DNA from: Flavobacteriales bacterium
Lineage (GTDB): Bacteria > Bacteroidota > Bacteroidia > Flavobacteriales_D > Crocinitomicaceae
NCBI GenBank assembly: GCA_947475095.1
Contig: CANJLG010000020.1
Location: 1-47,413, forward strand
Reading direction: 5' to 3'
Length of the DNA: 47,413 bases
A program made the position numbers and the translations under genes. Shown here in pieces: positions 35,301 to 47,197 of the stretch (its first letter is position 1; every line of letters begins with the position of its first letter). The notes below the pieces were generated by a model. It was given only the letters and a program-made list of their open reading frames with translations. It ran no database searches and had not been told where the DNA came from.

Positions 35301-37103
35301 TTAATCGAATTTAATATCAAAAGGCAAGCGCATTTGAATTCCCATTCTATTTTCAATCTTTTTAATTTCATTGTAATAACTAATAAAATCTGCTGGAATT
35401 GAGGTTCCATTAACATTCATTTGATCTGCTTCCTCCTCTTCATTTTTCAATATCTTTAATAGATCAGCCAATTTATCCTCTTTTACCAAGGGGTAATACA
35501 AGATCTTAGGATTTTTTAAAGAAACTTCTTTAATAGCAAATGCAATGGCATCGTTCAAAGAACCCAACTGATCAACAAGTCCGATTTTCAATGCGTCCTT
35601 ACCTGTCCAAACACGTCCACGAGCAATTTGCATAACGCGTTCTTTGCTTAATTTTCTACCATCAGCAACCCGAGTAATGAATTGATTATAGATTCCATCC
35701 ACTTCCCCTTGAACGCGTGCTAATTCCTCAGGACTCAGCTTTTTATTAAGGGAAAGAACTGAATGTGAATTAGTCTCTACGCGATCAAAATTAATCCCAA
35801 GTTTATTTTCAAACATTTTTCCAGTATACGGAATCATACCAAAAACCCCAATGGAACCAGTTATGGTTGTCGATTCGGCAAAAATTCGATGTGCTGGTGC
35901 AGCGATATAATAACCACCCGATGCTGCGACATCTCCCATAGATACGATTACTTTTTTAACCTTATTAGTTAAGGCAACTTCACGCCAAATTTCCTCGCTA
36001 GCTAAAGCGCTTCCCCCGGGACTATTAATCCTAAACACCACTGTTTTTATGTCAGCATCATTTCTTACTTTTTCAAAAAGCTTACAAATCTTTGTAGACG
36101 AGATTCCATCACCGCTGCGACTAACATCACCTTCAGCAATAATAACCGCTACATTACCTTTATCCGCTTGAACTAAAAGCTGATTTTCGAGCATTTTATT
36201 TCTAGCATAATCCTCAAAATCAACTAATAATAAATCCTTGACATTAGAAACTCCCGTCTTCTTCATTAAATCAGCCATAACCTCATCTCTATATTTTAAG
36301 CGATCAATCAATTTATAATGCAGGGCATCTTCTGTACTTGTTACTTTCAACGAATCAGCAATAGCATTAAAATCCGCCAAAGACAAACGTCGAGAAGTAG
36401 CCATTTCAGCACACATATCATCCCAAATTGAATTTAGTAATCGCTCAGATTGCACCCGACTCGAATCGCTCATCTCCGTTAGAAAATAAGGCTCAACTGC
36501 ACTTTTGAAGTCATTATTACTTCCACGTACAATTTCCACTTCAATTTCTAGCTTATCCAATAGGTTTTTAAAGAACATTGTTTCACCTCCAATTCCATTA
36601 AGTTGAAAAGCGGAACTTGGAAAAGCATAGGTTTCCTTTGCAACGGATCCGATATAATATTCCTTCTGAGAAATCATTTCTCCTGAAAAATAAGTCACTA
36701 CAAATTTTCCTGAATTTTGAAAATCTATTATGGCAGAACGTATGGCATGAGCTGTAGAATAACCGCAAGAAAGATTTCCAATATCAATAAATAATCCTTT
36801 TATTTTAGGATCTGCTTTAGCCGTTTCTATACCATAAATCAAACTAGATAAACTAGAGTTTTGGAGAATATCTAAACTTGCTACATCAAAAGTCGAACGT
36901 TGATTATCATTAATCTCACCATTTAACTTTACTTGAAGAATTGAATTATCTTTAATGTCAAGCGTCGACTTAATATTAAAAAGAGAACTAAATAAAACAC
37001 CCGTTATAATAAAAAATGCTACTATCGAAATAAAAGAAGCTATTATAAAAGCTACTAAACTTGGCCAAAATACTTTAGAAAACGATAGCTTAGGTTCGGA
37101 CAT
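35301..37103 (-). CDS. sppA: Signal peptide peptidase SppA (67-kDa form)
   Basis: SppA is a membrane-bound Ser/Lys protease that degrades cleaved signal peptides. The 600-residue long form has an N-terminal transmembrane anchor (about 10-42) and two tandem protease-like domains. The second holds the serine motif GDVAASGGYYIAAP and TGSIGVFGM; the first carries the presumed lysine in VAKETYAFPSS. The ATG is preceded by a (TAAA)10 microsatellite that starts in the 3' end of the upstream M1 peptidase gene, so repeat-length changes would alter the region just before the start codon. Confidence 0.94.
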   Translation of the reverse strand: MSEPKLSFSKVFWPSLVAFIIASFISIVAFFIITGVLFSSLFNIKSTLDIKDNSILQVKLNGEINDNQRSTFDVASLDILQNSSLSSLIYGIETAKADPKIKGLFIDIGNLSCGYSTAHAIRSAIIDFQNSGKFVVTYFSGEMISQKEYYIGSVAKETYAFPSSAFQLNGIGGETMFFKNLLDKLEIEVEIVRGSNNDFKSAVEPYFLTEMSDSSRVQSERLLNSIWDDMCAEMATSRRLSLADFNAIADSLKVTSTEDALHYKLIDRLKYRDEVMADLMKKTGVSNVKDLLLVDFEDYARNKMLENQLLVQADKGNVAVIIAEGDVSRSGDGISSTKICKLFEKVRNDADIKTVVFRINSPGGSALASEEIWREVALTNKVKKVIVSMGDVAASGGYYIAAPAHRIFAESTTITGSIGVFGMIPYTGKMFENKLGINFDRVETNSHSVLSLNKKLSPEELARVQGEVDGIYNQFITRVADGRKLSKERVMQIARGRVWTGKDALKIGLVDQLGSLNDAIAFAIKEVSLKNPKILYYPLVKEDKLADLLKILKNEEEEADQMNVNGTSIPADFISYYNEIKKIENRMGIQMRLPFDIKFD

Positions 37104-37110
37104 GGTTATT

Positions 37111-40118
<3,008 letters not shown>

Positions 40119-40159
40119 TTTGAAGAATTAAAAACTGTTAATCAATTGTATTACAAAAA

Positions 40160-40167
40160 CAAATTTA
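40160..40167 (-). promoter_or_regulatory. -7 promoter element of the M1 peptidase gene
   Basis: TAAATTTG on the minus strand matches TAnnTTTG; it lies 42 nt before the ATG at 40118. No TTG is seen at the -33 distance. Confidence 0.35.
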
Positions 40168-40282
40168 CTTATTTTATTGGTTTATCCGTGGCTTATCTCT
40201 TAGAATAAACTAGGCATACAACAAGAAGCAATATACTTTAATATCAGGATTCAAGTATCATTGGATGCGCTCTAAATCAACC

Positions 40283-40390
40283 CTATTTAGTGGTCTTTGC
40301 GTCCATATTGGTAAAAACGCTATCGATTGGTTCCCATAGTTCTAACTTGTTCCCTTCGGAATCCATTATATGCTCTACTTTTCTAATCAT
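40283..40390 (-). pseudogene. C-terminal remnant of a glyoxalase/VOC-family gene
   Basis: A 35-codon frame (MIRKVEHIMDSEGNKLELW, then EPIDSVF to KTTK, stop at 40283) contains IMDSEGNKLELWEP, the signature ending of vicinal oxygen chelate (glyoxalase-like) proteins, in which a glutamate is a metal ligand. The remaining roughly 90-100 residues of such a protein are missing. It overlaps the end of the CDF gene (whose stop is at 40383-40385) in another frame, so the CDF gene appears to have been joined to the tail of a former VOC gene. Confidence 0.7.
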
Positions 40391-41252
40391 TTGGTTCGAT
40401 ATGAATTAAAACGTGACCTAATTGCGGGATATTATCTTTCAGAACATCTATGAGTTTATGTGCGATATCGTGCCCTTTTTTAACCGAAATGGTAGCATCC
40501 ACTGCTGCATGTAGATCAACATGATATTTCATTCCCACTTTTCTGATATAACATTTTTCGGTGTCAACTATTCCTTCTACTGTTAACGATACTTTTCTAA
40601 TTTCTTCCACAAGGTCATCATAAAGATGCTCGTCCATAATTTCTCCAAGTGCCGGCCTAAAAATTTTGTAGCAATTGTAGAGTATAAAAAATGATGCAAA
40701 TAATGCCGCCCAATCATCTGCTGTTTCGAAACCCTTTCCAAAATATAATGCAATGGAAATCCCGATTAATGCCGTAATAGAAGTAATCGCATCGCTTCTA
40801 TGATGCCAAGCATCTGCTTTTAATGAAGAGCTATTTATCTCTTTCGCTTTTTTCATTACCAAACGATAAGATATTTCTTTCCAAAGAATTAAAGGAATAA
40901 GGACAAACAATGTCCATACTTTTGGTAATCCGTGCGGAGTAGCAATATTATTGATACTCTCATATATGATGATTACTGCAGATGTAATAAGGAATCCAAC
41001 TACTAAAAATGTAATTAATGGTTCGGCTCTCCCGTGGCCATAAGGATGGTTTTTGTCGGGTGGTCTACTTGAATATTTAATTCCGAATAATACCAAGAAT
41101 GAAGAAAAAATATCTGTGGTTGATTCAATAGCGTCAGCAATGAGCGCATAAGAATTACCGAAATATCCAGCTAGGCCTTTTAATATTGCTAAGATCGTAT
41201 TTCCTGCAATGCTAAAATAAGTCGTTCGTATAGCTGTTTGTACTTGAGTCAT
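40383..41252 (-). CDS. Cation diffusion facilitator (CDF) family transporter
   Basis: This 289-residue inner-membrane exporter of divalent metals (Zn, Fe, Mn, Co type) works by proton antiport. It has about six transmembrane helices, the metal sites YALIADAIESTTD and KADAWHHRSDAITS, the CDF motif HPYGHGRAEP and a C-terminal cytoplasmic domain with VDLHAAVD and HDIAHKLID. The exact metal cannot be told from the sequence. Its end overlaps the VOC-gene remnant, suggesting a past deletion just downstream. Confidence 0.93.
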   Translation of the reverse strand: MTQVQTAIRTTYFSIAGNTILAILKGLAGYFGNSYALIADAIESTTDIFSSFLVLFGIKYSSRPPDKNHPYGHGRAEPLITFLVVGFLITSAVIIIYESINNIATPHGLPKVWTLFVLIPLILWKEISYRLVMKKAKEINSSSLKADAWHHRSDAITSITALIGISIALYFGKGFETADDWAALFASFFILYNCYKIFRPALGEIMDEHLYDDLVEEIRKVSLTVEGIVDTEKCYIRKVGMKYHVDLHAAVDATISVKKGHDIAHKLIDVLKDNIPQLGHVLIHIEPND

Positions 41253-41312
41253 TCTTGTTTGTTAAATTTATGCCAAAGGTCAGTCTATTTAACAAGCACC
41301 TAAGTTCACTAT

Positions 41313-44300
41313 TTACTCGATTACCAACTTCAGTACTTGTGCGTAATTAACAGCGCTCAAACGAACTAGATAAAGACCTCTTGACCAAGATTCTAACGAA
41401 AGATTAATTACATCTGTCGCAAAAAGCGATCGATAAACCACCGTTCCTTTTAGATCCATTACTTCTACCAAGCCATTAAAATTAGTTGGAGGAATGATTT
41501 GAACAACCGATTGCGCTGGATTAGGCATTAAGACCACAGACTCCAAATATTGCTCATCTATGGCTAAATAATTATCTACACCATCACAATTTTCATCGAT
41601 GCCATTATCAAGAACATCCATGGCTCCTGGATAAGCATTTGGATTGTTATCGTCACAATCTCCTGTAATTAAAACGAAGCCATTGCCCAAAGTTTCACAA
41701 GTGGTTATTACCACAGAAGATCCATAAGTATCACCGTCTAAATCCTCATAATAGGTTGTTATTGGCAATCCTTCATCGATATTATTATTACAGTTGTTAT
41801 CTAAGCCATCACAAAGTTCATTTGCACCTGGATAAACAGTAGAATCAGCATCATCGCAGTCGCCACCAATAGTTACCGTGTTTGCTGGTTGAGCGCATGT
41901 CACAACTCCTGTAGCATCATCACCAAAACCATCTGAATCAGCATCTACATAGTACCCAACAACCAAATTCAACTGAGCGTTGGAATCGTCACAATCCAAT
42001 CCATTAATGGATGTTCCCGCAGGTTGAATACAACTTGTTACAAAGTTATTTGGATTCCCAAATCCATCTAAATCTGCATCTACAAACCAGGTCGTTAAAG
42101 GATTGATTAACGAATCATTATCATTACAATCCGTGTTATTAGAGGTATAACCTAAAGGTAATGTACAAGATAACAAGGTATTGTTTGCATTACCGAATCC
42201 ATCTCCATCAGAATCTTGGTAGAAGGTTTGTGGTTGTACAGTATTAATGAAGCCCCAAAGACTTACATTGTCATTTCTCCATGTAGCTCCTGTTGTTGAT
42301 ATACCCGTAATATAAAACCTGAAAGTCACTTGATTTAGGGCTGAAAAAGCTGGCCCAAATAAAACCGTGTCAGATAAAATGAGATTACTTGTAATTGAAT
42401 CTGAGGCGATATCTGCGGCATAATTATCAACATTTGAACGCAAATGCCATGTAGGAATGGTGTTCACATTACTCACTTTGTGCGTGAAGGTCAATTTGGT
42501 TAAAGAAAGACCAAAACAAGAATCTGCTTGAACAGAGAATTGGTTGTAATTGTTTAAATTAACGGCAGAGCCTGTACCCCAAGTATTATTATTAAACACG
42601 TTGGCAGCAGCGGTACAAGTACCTCCCTGATTGGTGTAAATTGAAAAACTAGCATTAGTAGGTTGTGTGGTTACTGTGTTCGCTAAAACAGGACACCCTG
42701 ATGCCTGCGTAAATTCGTATAAACCCAATTGAGCAGCAACAATAGGCGCATCAAGACCACTACAATCTTCATCAATTCCATTACCAGGAATATCAAAAGC
42801 CGCTGGATTGATAGTTGCCGCATTGTCTTGACAATCGGTACTGTTCAATACATATCCAAGAGGTGGTGTACAGGTTGACAGCATCACTGAAGCATTTCCG
42901 TAGCTATCACCATCTAAATCTTGATAGTATGAAACAAAGGTCAAGCCTTCATCAATTAGAAGATCGCAATCGTTGTCTAGGTTGTCACAAATTTCTGTAT
43001 TTCCAGGGAAGATGTTTGGATTATTGTCATTACAATCGCCAGTCGTTAAGGTATAATTAGGACCAGGAGAGGTAACATTGACCACAAAGGTAGCGCCTCC
43101 TACCCCATCTCCATCGTTGTCGAGGTAGTAATTTATTGGTGTAAATCCTTCATCTACAGTATTGTTGCAATTGTCGTCGATTCCGTTGTAAACTTCAACT
43201 GCACCAGGATTCACTGCCGCAGAAGCATCATTGCAATCGGTACTGTTAACTACATATCCGACTGGTTGACCACAATTTTGCAAAGTTACGGCAAGATTAC
43301 CGTAGCCATCTCCATCGGAGTCTTGATACCAAGTTGTCACTGCGTTCACTGCCGCGTTGTTGTCATTACAATCCGTGCTATTGGAAACGAAACCGGTAGG
43401 TTGAATACAGCCTGTTTGAGTAACAGACAAATTACCAAAACCATCTCCGTCAGTATCGGCATACCAGATAGTATTCGGATTAATGGTCGCATTATTATCG
43501 TTACAATCTAAATTATTGGTAACCAATCCAGGCATTGACATACACGATAGCACCAATGAAGTTGGATTCCCAAAAGTGTCCCCGTCTAAATCTTGGTAAT
43601 AAGAGCTTGGACTCGCGCAAGGCGTTACATCTGCCCAGGTTGTACCTACTCGTATTTCATCGAATTCAACAAATGGCGCTGCAAGGGTTGTAGCGGGTTG
43701 ACGCAATAAAATCCTTCCAATTCCTGCTACGCCTAAATCCGTTCCGCCGGTAGCCGTTAGTGTAGAAACGGGCGCTGTTCCACCAAATTGAGTGGTATTT
43801 ATCCACATTCTTGTGACATCGTTTGCTAAACCTGCTATGATTTCATATGAAAACACAATGAAGTAGCTTTGATTCAAATTCATATCAACAGTAGTATACG
43901 TAATTGGGGAAGTAGAACTTCTATTTGAAATACCAATTAAATACTTCCCGGCTGTAGCACTTGCCTTCAACCACACGCAAGCCCCATATGTTGTAGTAGA
44001 ACCCGTCTCCATGAAATTCAACACATACGTTCCTGTTGCATTCATGGTGCCCAATGAACTCACGTTTAAAATACAAGAGGCATAGACCGTTCCTGTGGTT
44101 TGAGAGCTAAAAACCCTATAATTATCAACACCTGCTCCATCGAAGGCTACTTTATTGCCTATCGAAGCAGCCAAACCAGTATAAGATAGTGAATTAGCTG
44201 TCACCAAAATGGAGTCTCCCGTATTGAGATTGACCCAAGCCCCACTGCTTTGGACATTTAGTCCATTGGTAGCGCTGGGCGTATAATTAAAACCATCGTA

Positions 44301-44366
44301 TAGAAGCGGCTGAGCCATAGACACATGAGCCACTATTAAACTGAGAACAAGGTAGATTTTTTTCAT
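41313..44366 (-). CDS. T9SS type A protein with nine MopE-like metal-binding repeats
   Basis: The 1017-residue secreted protein has a signal peptide (MKKIYLVLSLIVAHVSMA) and an N-terminal LamG/jelly-roll-like domain (about 20-245). Five repeats of about 45-65 residues follow (about 255-560), each with YYxDxDGDxFGN then DCNDNNxxxNP. A non-repeat insert (about 570-735), four more repeats (about 735-925) and a type A sorting domain (VVLMPNPAQ) at the end complete it. The DGDGxG and DCxD motifs resemble the MopE-type metal-binding motif, so the repeats probably bind calcium or another metal on the cell surface. The role may be adhesion or metal storage; this is inference. Confidence 0.9.
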   Translation of the reverse strand: MKKIYLVLSLIVAHVSMAQPLLYDGFNYTPSATNGLNVQSSGAWVNLNTGDSILVTANSLSYTGLAASIGNKVAFDGAGVDNYRVFSSQTTGTVYASCILNVSSLGTMNATGTYVLNFMETGSTTTYGACVWLKASATAGKYLIGISNRSSTSPITYTTVDMNLNQSYFIVFSYEIIAGLANDVTRMWINTTQFGGTAPVSTLTATGGTDLGVAGIGRILLRQPATTLAAPFVEFDEIRVGTTWADVTPCASPSSYYQDLDGDTFGNPTSLVLSCMSMPGLVTNNLDCNDNNATINPNTIWYADTDGDGFGNLSVTQTGCIQPTGFVSNSTDCNDNNAAVNAVTTWYQDSDGDGYGNLAVTLQNCGQPVGYVVNSTDCNDASAAVNPGAVEVYNGIDDNCNNTVDEGFTPINYYLDNDGDGVGGATFVVNVTSPGPNYTLTTGDCNDNNPNIFPGNTEICDNLDNDCDLLIDEGLTFVSYYQDLDGDSYGNASVMLSTCTPPLGYVLNSTDCQDNAATINPAAFDIPGNGIDEDCSGLDAPIVAAQLGLYEFTQASGCPVLANTVTTQPTNASFSIYTNQGGTCTAAANVFNNNTWGTGSAVNLNNYNQFSVQADSCFGLSLTKLTFTHKVSNVNTIPTWHLRSNVDNYAADIASDSITSNLILSDTVLFGPAFSALNQVTFRFYITGISTTGATWRNDNVSLWGFINTVQPQTFYQDSDGDGFGNANNTLLSCTLPLGYTSNNTDCNDNDSLINPLTTWFVDADLDGFGNPNNFVTSCIQPAGTSINGLDCDDSNAQLNLVVGYYVDADSDGFGDDATGVVTCAQPANTVTIGGDCDDADSTVYPGANELCDGLDNNCNNNIDEGLPITTYYEDLDGDTYGSSVVITTCETLGNGFVLITGDCDDNNPNAYPGAMDVLDNGIDENCDGVDNYLAIDEQYLESVVLMPNPAQSVVQIIPPTNFNGLVEVMDLKGTVVYRSLFATDVINLSLESWSRGLYLVRLSAVNYAQVLKLVIE

Positions 44367-44383
44367 TTCGAATATTTAGAAGT

Positions 44384-44391
44384 CAAAGGTA
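44384..44391 (-). promoter_or_regulatory. -7 promoter element of the MopE-like repeat protein gene
   Basis: TACCTTTG on the minus strand is a perfect TAnnTTTG match, 17 nt before the ATG at 44366. No TTG is found at the usual distance. Confidence 0.45.
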
Positions 44392-44423
44392 ATCGAAGAA
44401 ATCAAAATGAGTATAAAAAAGGC

Positions 44424-44454
44424 AAAAAAAAAGGCGAATTTAATCGCCTTTTAA
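44424..44454 (-). terminator. Rho-independent terminator after pnp
   Basis: AAAAGGCGA and TCGCCTTTT form a stem with a 6-nt loop. On the minus strand it is followed by nine T residues. It closes pnp and separates it from the next gene. Confidence 0.85.
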
Positions 44455-44474
44455 TATTCTATTCTTTTTCTATT

Positions 44475-46625
44475 TTAAGAATTTGATGCTTCAGTTTCGG
44501 TTTCTCTTTCAGGTCTTGGTAATAATACCTTCCGAGACAATTTCCATTTTTTAGTTTTTGGATCTTTACCAATTACTTTGAAATCGATCATATCACCTTC
44601 TTTACAAACATCTTCCATTTTCGCTACTTTCTCCCAAGAGAACTCAGAAATATGGATTAAACCATCTGTACCAGGAAGTATTTCAACGAAACAACCGAAA
44701 TCCTTTACAGATTTGATTTTACCATGGTAAGTTGCTCCATCTTCAACGAGTGGAGGAAAAGCAATGGACTTAATTCTTCTAACCGCTTCATTCATATCTT
44801 CCGCATTGTTAGAAAGAATTTGAACACGCCCTTCCGTTGTAGGTAATTCTTCGATAGTAATAGTAGTTTTCGTTTCTTTTTGAAGACCTTGAATAATTTT
44901 TCCTCCAGGTCCGATAATAGCACCAATCATATCATTCGGCACGATAAACATTTCAACACGCGGTGTTTGCGGTTTCAATTCTGCTCTAGGCGCAGGCATG
45001 GTTTCAATAATTTTTTCAAGTATATGAAGACGACCAGCTTTTGCTTGCTCCAACGCTTGAATAAGCACTTCGTAAGGAAGGCCATCAACTTTGATATCCA
45101 TCTGACAAGCGGTGATGCCTTTCGCAGTACCCGTCACTTTGAAATCCATATCACCTAAATGATCTTCATCACCTAAAATGTCAGAAAGAATAGCAAATTT
45201 ACCTTCATCCGTAATTAAACCCATTGCAATACCAGAAACTGGTGCTTTGATTTGAATTCCACCATCCATTAATGCTAAGGTTCCAGCACAAACAGTTGCC
45301 ATGGAAGACGAACCATTGGATTCTAATATATCAGAAACAATTCGAATTGTATAAGGATTATCATCAGGAAGAACTGGCTTAAGTGCACGTAAAGCTAAGT
45401 TACCATGTCCAATTTCTCGTCGAGACGTTCCTCTTAATGGCTTCGCTTCACCCGTTGAAAAAGGTGGGAAATTGTAATGCAACATAAAACGCTCTGTTCC
45501 TTTAAAAGTGGCACCGTCGATAAGTTGCTCATCCATTTTTCCACCTAGGGTTAAGGTAGTTAATGACTGGGTTTCTCCACGAGTAAATACCGCTGAACCG
45601 TGAACCATCGGTAAATAATCTACCTCAGCCCAAATCGAACGAATTTCGTCAAATTGACGACCATCCAAACGCTTGCGATCGTTTAGCATTACCCAACGAA
45701 CAGCTTTCTTTTTAACTTCAGAAAAATAAGGAGAAATGAATTTTCCTACAAGTGCCAATTCTTCATCAGAATAACTTGCCTTAACTTCAGATTTAATAGC
45801 ATCAAACAATTCAGTACGCTTCGCTTTATTAGCCAAGCCCATTCTTGCCACATCTTTACATTTTTCCATGGCCAATTCATACACCTTTGCTTTAACCGCT
45901 TCGTCGTGAGATTCATGCGAATACGTACGCTTAGGATTTGAAGTTGGGATTTCAGCAGCTAGATCCAATTGAAATTGACACTGCTCTTTAATAGCAAGGT
46001 GAGCAATTTTGAAAACCTCAATTAATTCATCTTCAGAAATTTCTTGCATTTCACCTTCCAACATGTTGATGTCTTTCATCGTTCCAGCAATCACGATATC
46101 GATATCAGAAACAGCCATTTCAGCCATTGTTGGGTTTAAAATATATTCACCGTCAACACGACCAACACGGACTTCAGACATTGGGCCATTGAATGGAATG
46201 TCAGAAACAGCGATGGCAGCAGATGCAGCAAATCCACATAAAGCATCCGGATTATGAATACCATCATAAGATAATAACTGAATCATTAATTGAACTTCAG
46301 CATGGTAATCATCTGGAAACAAAGGGCGTAGTGCTCTATCAACCAAACGCATTACTAAAATCTCTGTTTCAGACGGTCTTGCTTCTCTTCGGAAAAATCC
46401 ACCAGGAAAACGTCCTGCTGCAGAATATTTTTCACGGTAATCAACTGTTAATGGAAGGAAATCTACTCCTTCTTTTGCTTCTTGAGAAGAAACGATAGTT
46501 GCCAACAACATGGTGTCTCCCATACGAACGACAACAGCGCCATCCGATTGTTTTGCCAATTTACCGGTCTCAACGCTGATAGTTTTACCACCGGTGACCA
46601 TTGACTTTTTAATTCCTATATTCAT
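44475..46625 (-). CDS. pnp: Polyribonucleotide nucleotidyltransferase (PNPase)
   Basis: PNPase degrades RNA from the 3' end by phosphorolysis and can add tails. The 716 residues contain two RNase PH domains (the first with [14 protein letters not shown], the second with [13 protein letters not shown] and [13 protein letters not shown]), the KH domain ([20 protein letters not shown]) and the S1 domain ([18 protein letters not shown]), in normal order. Length is standard. It lies 93 nt downstream of rpsO, the common bacterial order, but a terminator lies between them. Confidence 0.98.
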   Translation of the reverse strand: MNIGIKKSMVTGGKTISVETGKLAKQSDGAVVVRMGDTMLLATIVSSQEAKEGVDFLPLTVDYREKYSAAGRFPGGFFRREARPSETEILVMRLVDRALRPLFPDDYHAEVQLMIQLLSYDGIHNPDALCGFAASAAIAVSDIPFNGPMSEVRVGRVDGEYILNPTMAEMAVSDIDIVIAGTMKDINMLEGEMQEISEDELIEVFKIAHLAIKEQCQFQLDLAAEIPTSNPKRTYSHESHDEAVKAKVYELAMEKCKDVARMGLANKAKRTELFDAIKSEVKASYSDEELALVGKFISPYFSEVKKKAVRWVMLNDRKRLDGRQFDEIRSIWAEVDYLPMVHGSAVFTRGETQSLTTLTLGGKMDEQLIDGATFKGTERFMLHYNFPPFSTGEAKPLRGTSRREIGHGNLALRALKPVLPDDNPYTIRIVSDILESNGSSSMATVCAGTLALMDGGIQIKAPVSGIAMGLITDEGKFAILSDILGDEDHLGDMDFKVTGTAKGITACQMDIKVDGLPYEVLIQALEQAKAGRLHILEKIIETMPAPRAELKPQTPRVEMFIVPNDMIGAIIGPGGKIIQGLQKETKTTITIEELPTTEGRVQILSNNAEDMNEAVRRIKSIAFPPLVEDGATYHGKIKSVKDFGCFVEILPGTDGLIHISEFSWEKVAKMEDVCKEGDMIDFKVIGKDPKTKKWKLSRKVLLPRPERETETEASNS

Positions 46626-46651
46626 TTTTATTTATTTACTTGGTTATTATA

Positions 46652-46687
46652 CAAAAAAAAGGACATACGACTAATGCCGAATGTCCC
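46652..46687 (-). terminator. Rho-independent terminator after rpsO
   Basis: GGACAT (46661-46666) pairs with ATGTCC around a 14-nt loop, with a run of eight T on the minus-strand 3' side. It lies between rpsO and pnp. Confidence 0.75.
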
Positions 46688-46718
46688 CTCCAATAAAATT
46701 TGTGTACTCAGTTAAGAA

Positions 46719-46988
46719 TTAACGACGTAATCCTAATTCTTTAACTAAAGCACGATATTTCTCTATGTCTTTACTTTTTAGGTAATCTAATAAACTTCTT
46801 CTTTTCCCTACTAATAATTGAAGAGAGCGTTGCGTTCCAAAATCCTTACGATTTTTCTTCAAGTGCTCTGTCAAATGACTAATACGATACGTAAACAAAG
46901 CAACCTGACCTTCTGTAGAGCCTGTGTTTGTTTCGGAACCTCCGTGTTTAGCGAAGATTTCTTTTTTTGCTTCTGGGTTTAAATACAT
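46719..46988 (-). CDS. rpsO: 30S ribosomal protein S15
   Basis: S15 binds 16S rRNA early in small-subunit assembly. The product of 89 residues begins MYLNPEAKKEIFAKHGGSE and has the conserved GSTEGQVALFTYRISHL and RRSLLDYL blocks. I chose the ATG at 46988, the start used by Bacteroidota homologues; a longer frame of 12 extra residues from 47024 would place the start inside the leader hairpin. The leader is about 50 nt and contains a hairpin. Confidence 0.97.
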   Translation of the reverse strand: MYLNPEAKKEIFAKHGGSETNTGSTEGQVALFTYRISHLTEHLKKNRKDFGTQRSLQLLVGKRRSLLDYLKSKDIEKYRALVKELGLRR

Positions 46989-47022
46989 GCCAATATTGTA
47001 TAAATAATTTTTATGTAGCTTC

Positions 47023-47035
47023 ACCGACTCTCGGT
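47023..47035 (-). promoter_or_regulatory. Leader hairpin of rpsO, candidate S15 autoregulatory site
   Basis: In the roughly 50-nt leader, ACCGA-GAG-TCGGT (minus strand) forms a 5-bp stem with a 3-nt loop. S15 represses its own translation by binding mRNA structures in several bacteria, but the structures differ among phyla. The function is inferred from position only. Confidence 0.35.
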
Positions 47036-47046
47036 TTAGACGGTTG

Positions 47047-47077
47047 CAAAAGTAGTGATAGTTTTTTAATTGACAAA
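47047..47077 (-). promoter_or_regulatory. Promoter of rpsO
   Basis: TTTG (47074-47077) and TACTTTTG (47047-47054) on the minus strand are 19 nt apart, a perfect match to the Bacteroidota consensus. The predicted transcript begins about 50 nt before the S15 start. Confidence 0.75.
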
Positions 47078-47110
47078 TAAATCAACTAGAAATCAATCAA
47101 AATATAAATA

Positions 47111-47141
47111 AAAAGGGCTGTCAGAAAACTGACAGCCCTTT
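47111..47141 (-). terminator. Rho-independent terminator after the DUF4389 gene
   Basis: AGGGCTGTCAG and CTGACAGCCCT form an 11-bp stem with a 4-nt loop, followed on the minus strand by a T-rich tract. It is one of the strongest hairpins in the window. Confidence 0.9.
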
Positions 47142-47197
47142 CAAGTATAAAGTTGATGTTAACTTTCCAATGCGGCACTTATAGGACTTGAAGTAGA

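Noticed and set aside
46193..46498. 101-codon plus-strand frame opposite pnp
   Set aside because: Leucine/glutamine-rich antisense translation; pnp is intact and conserved there.
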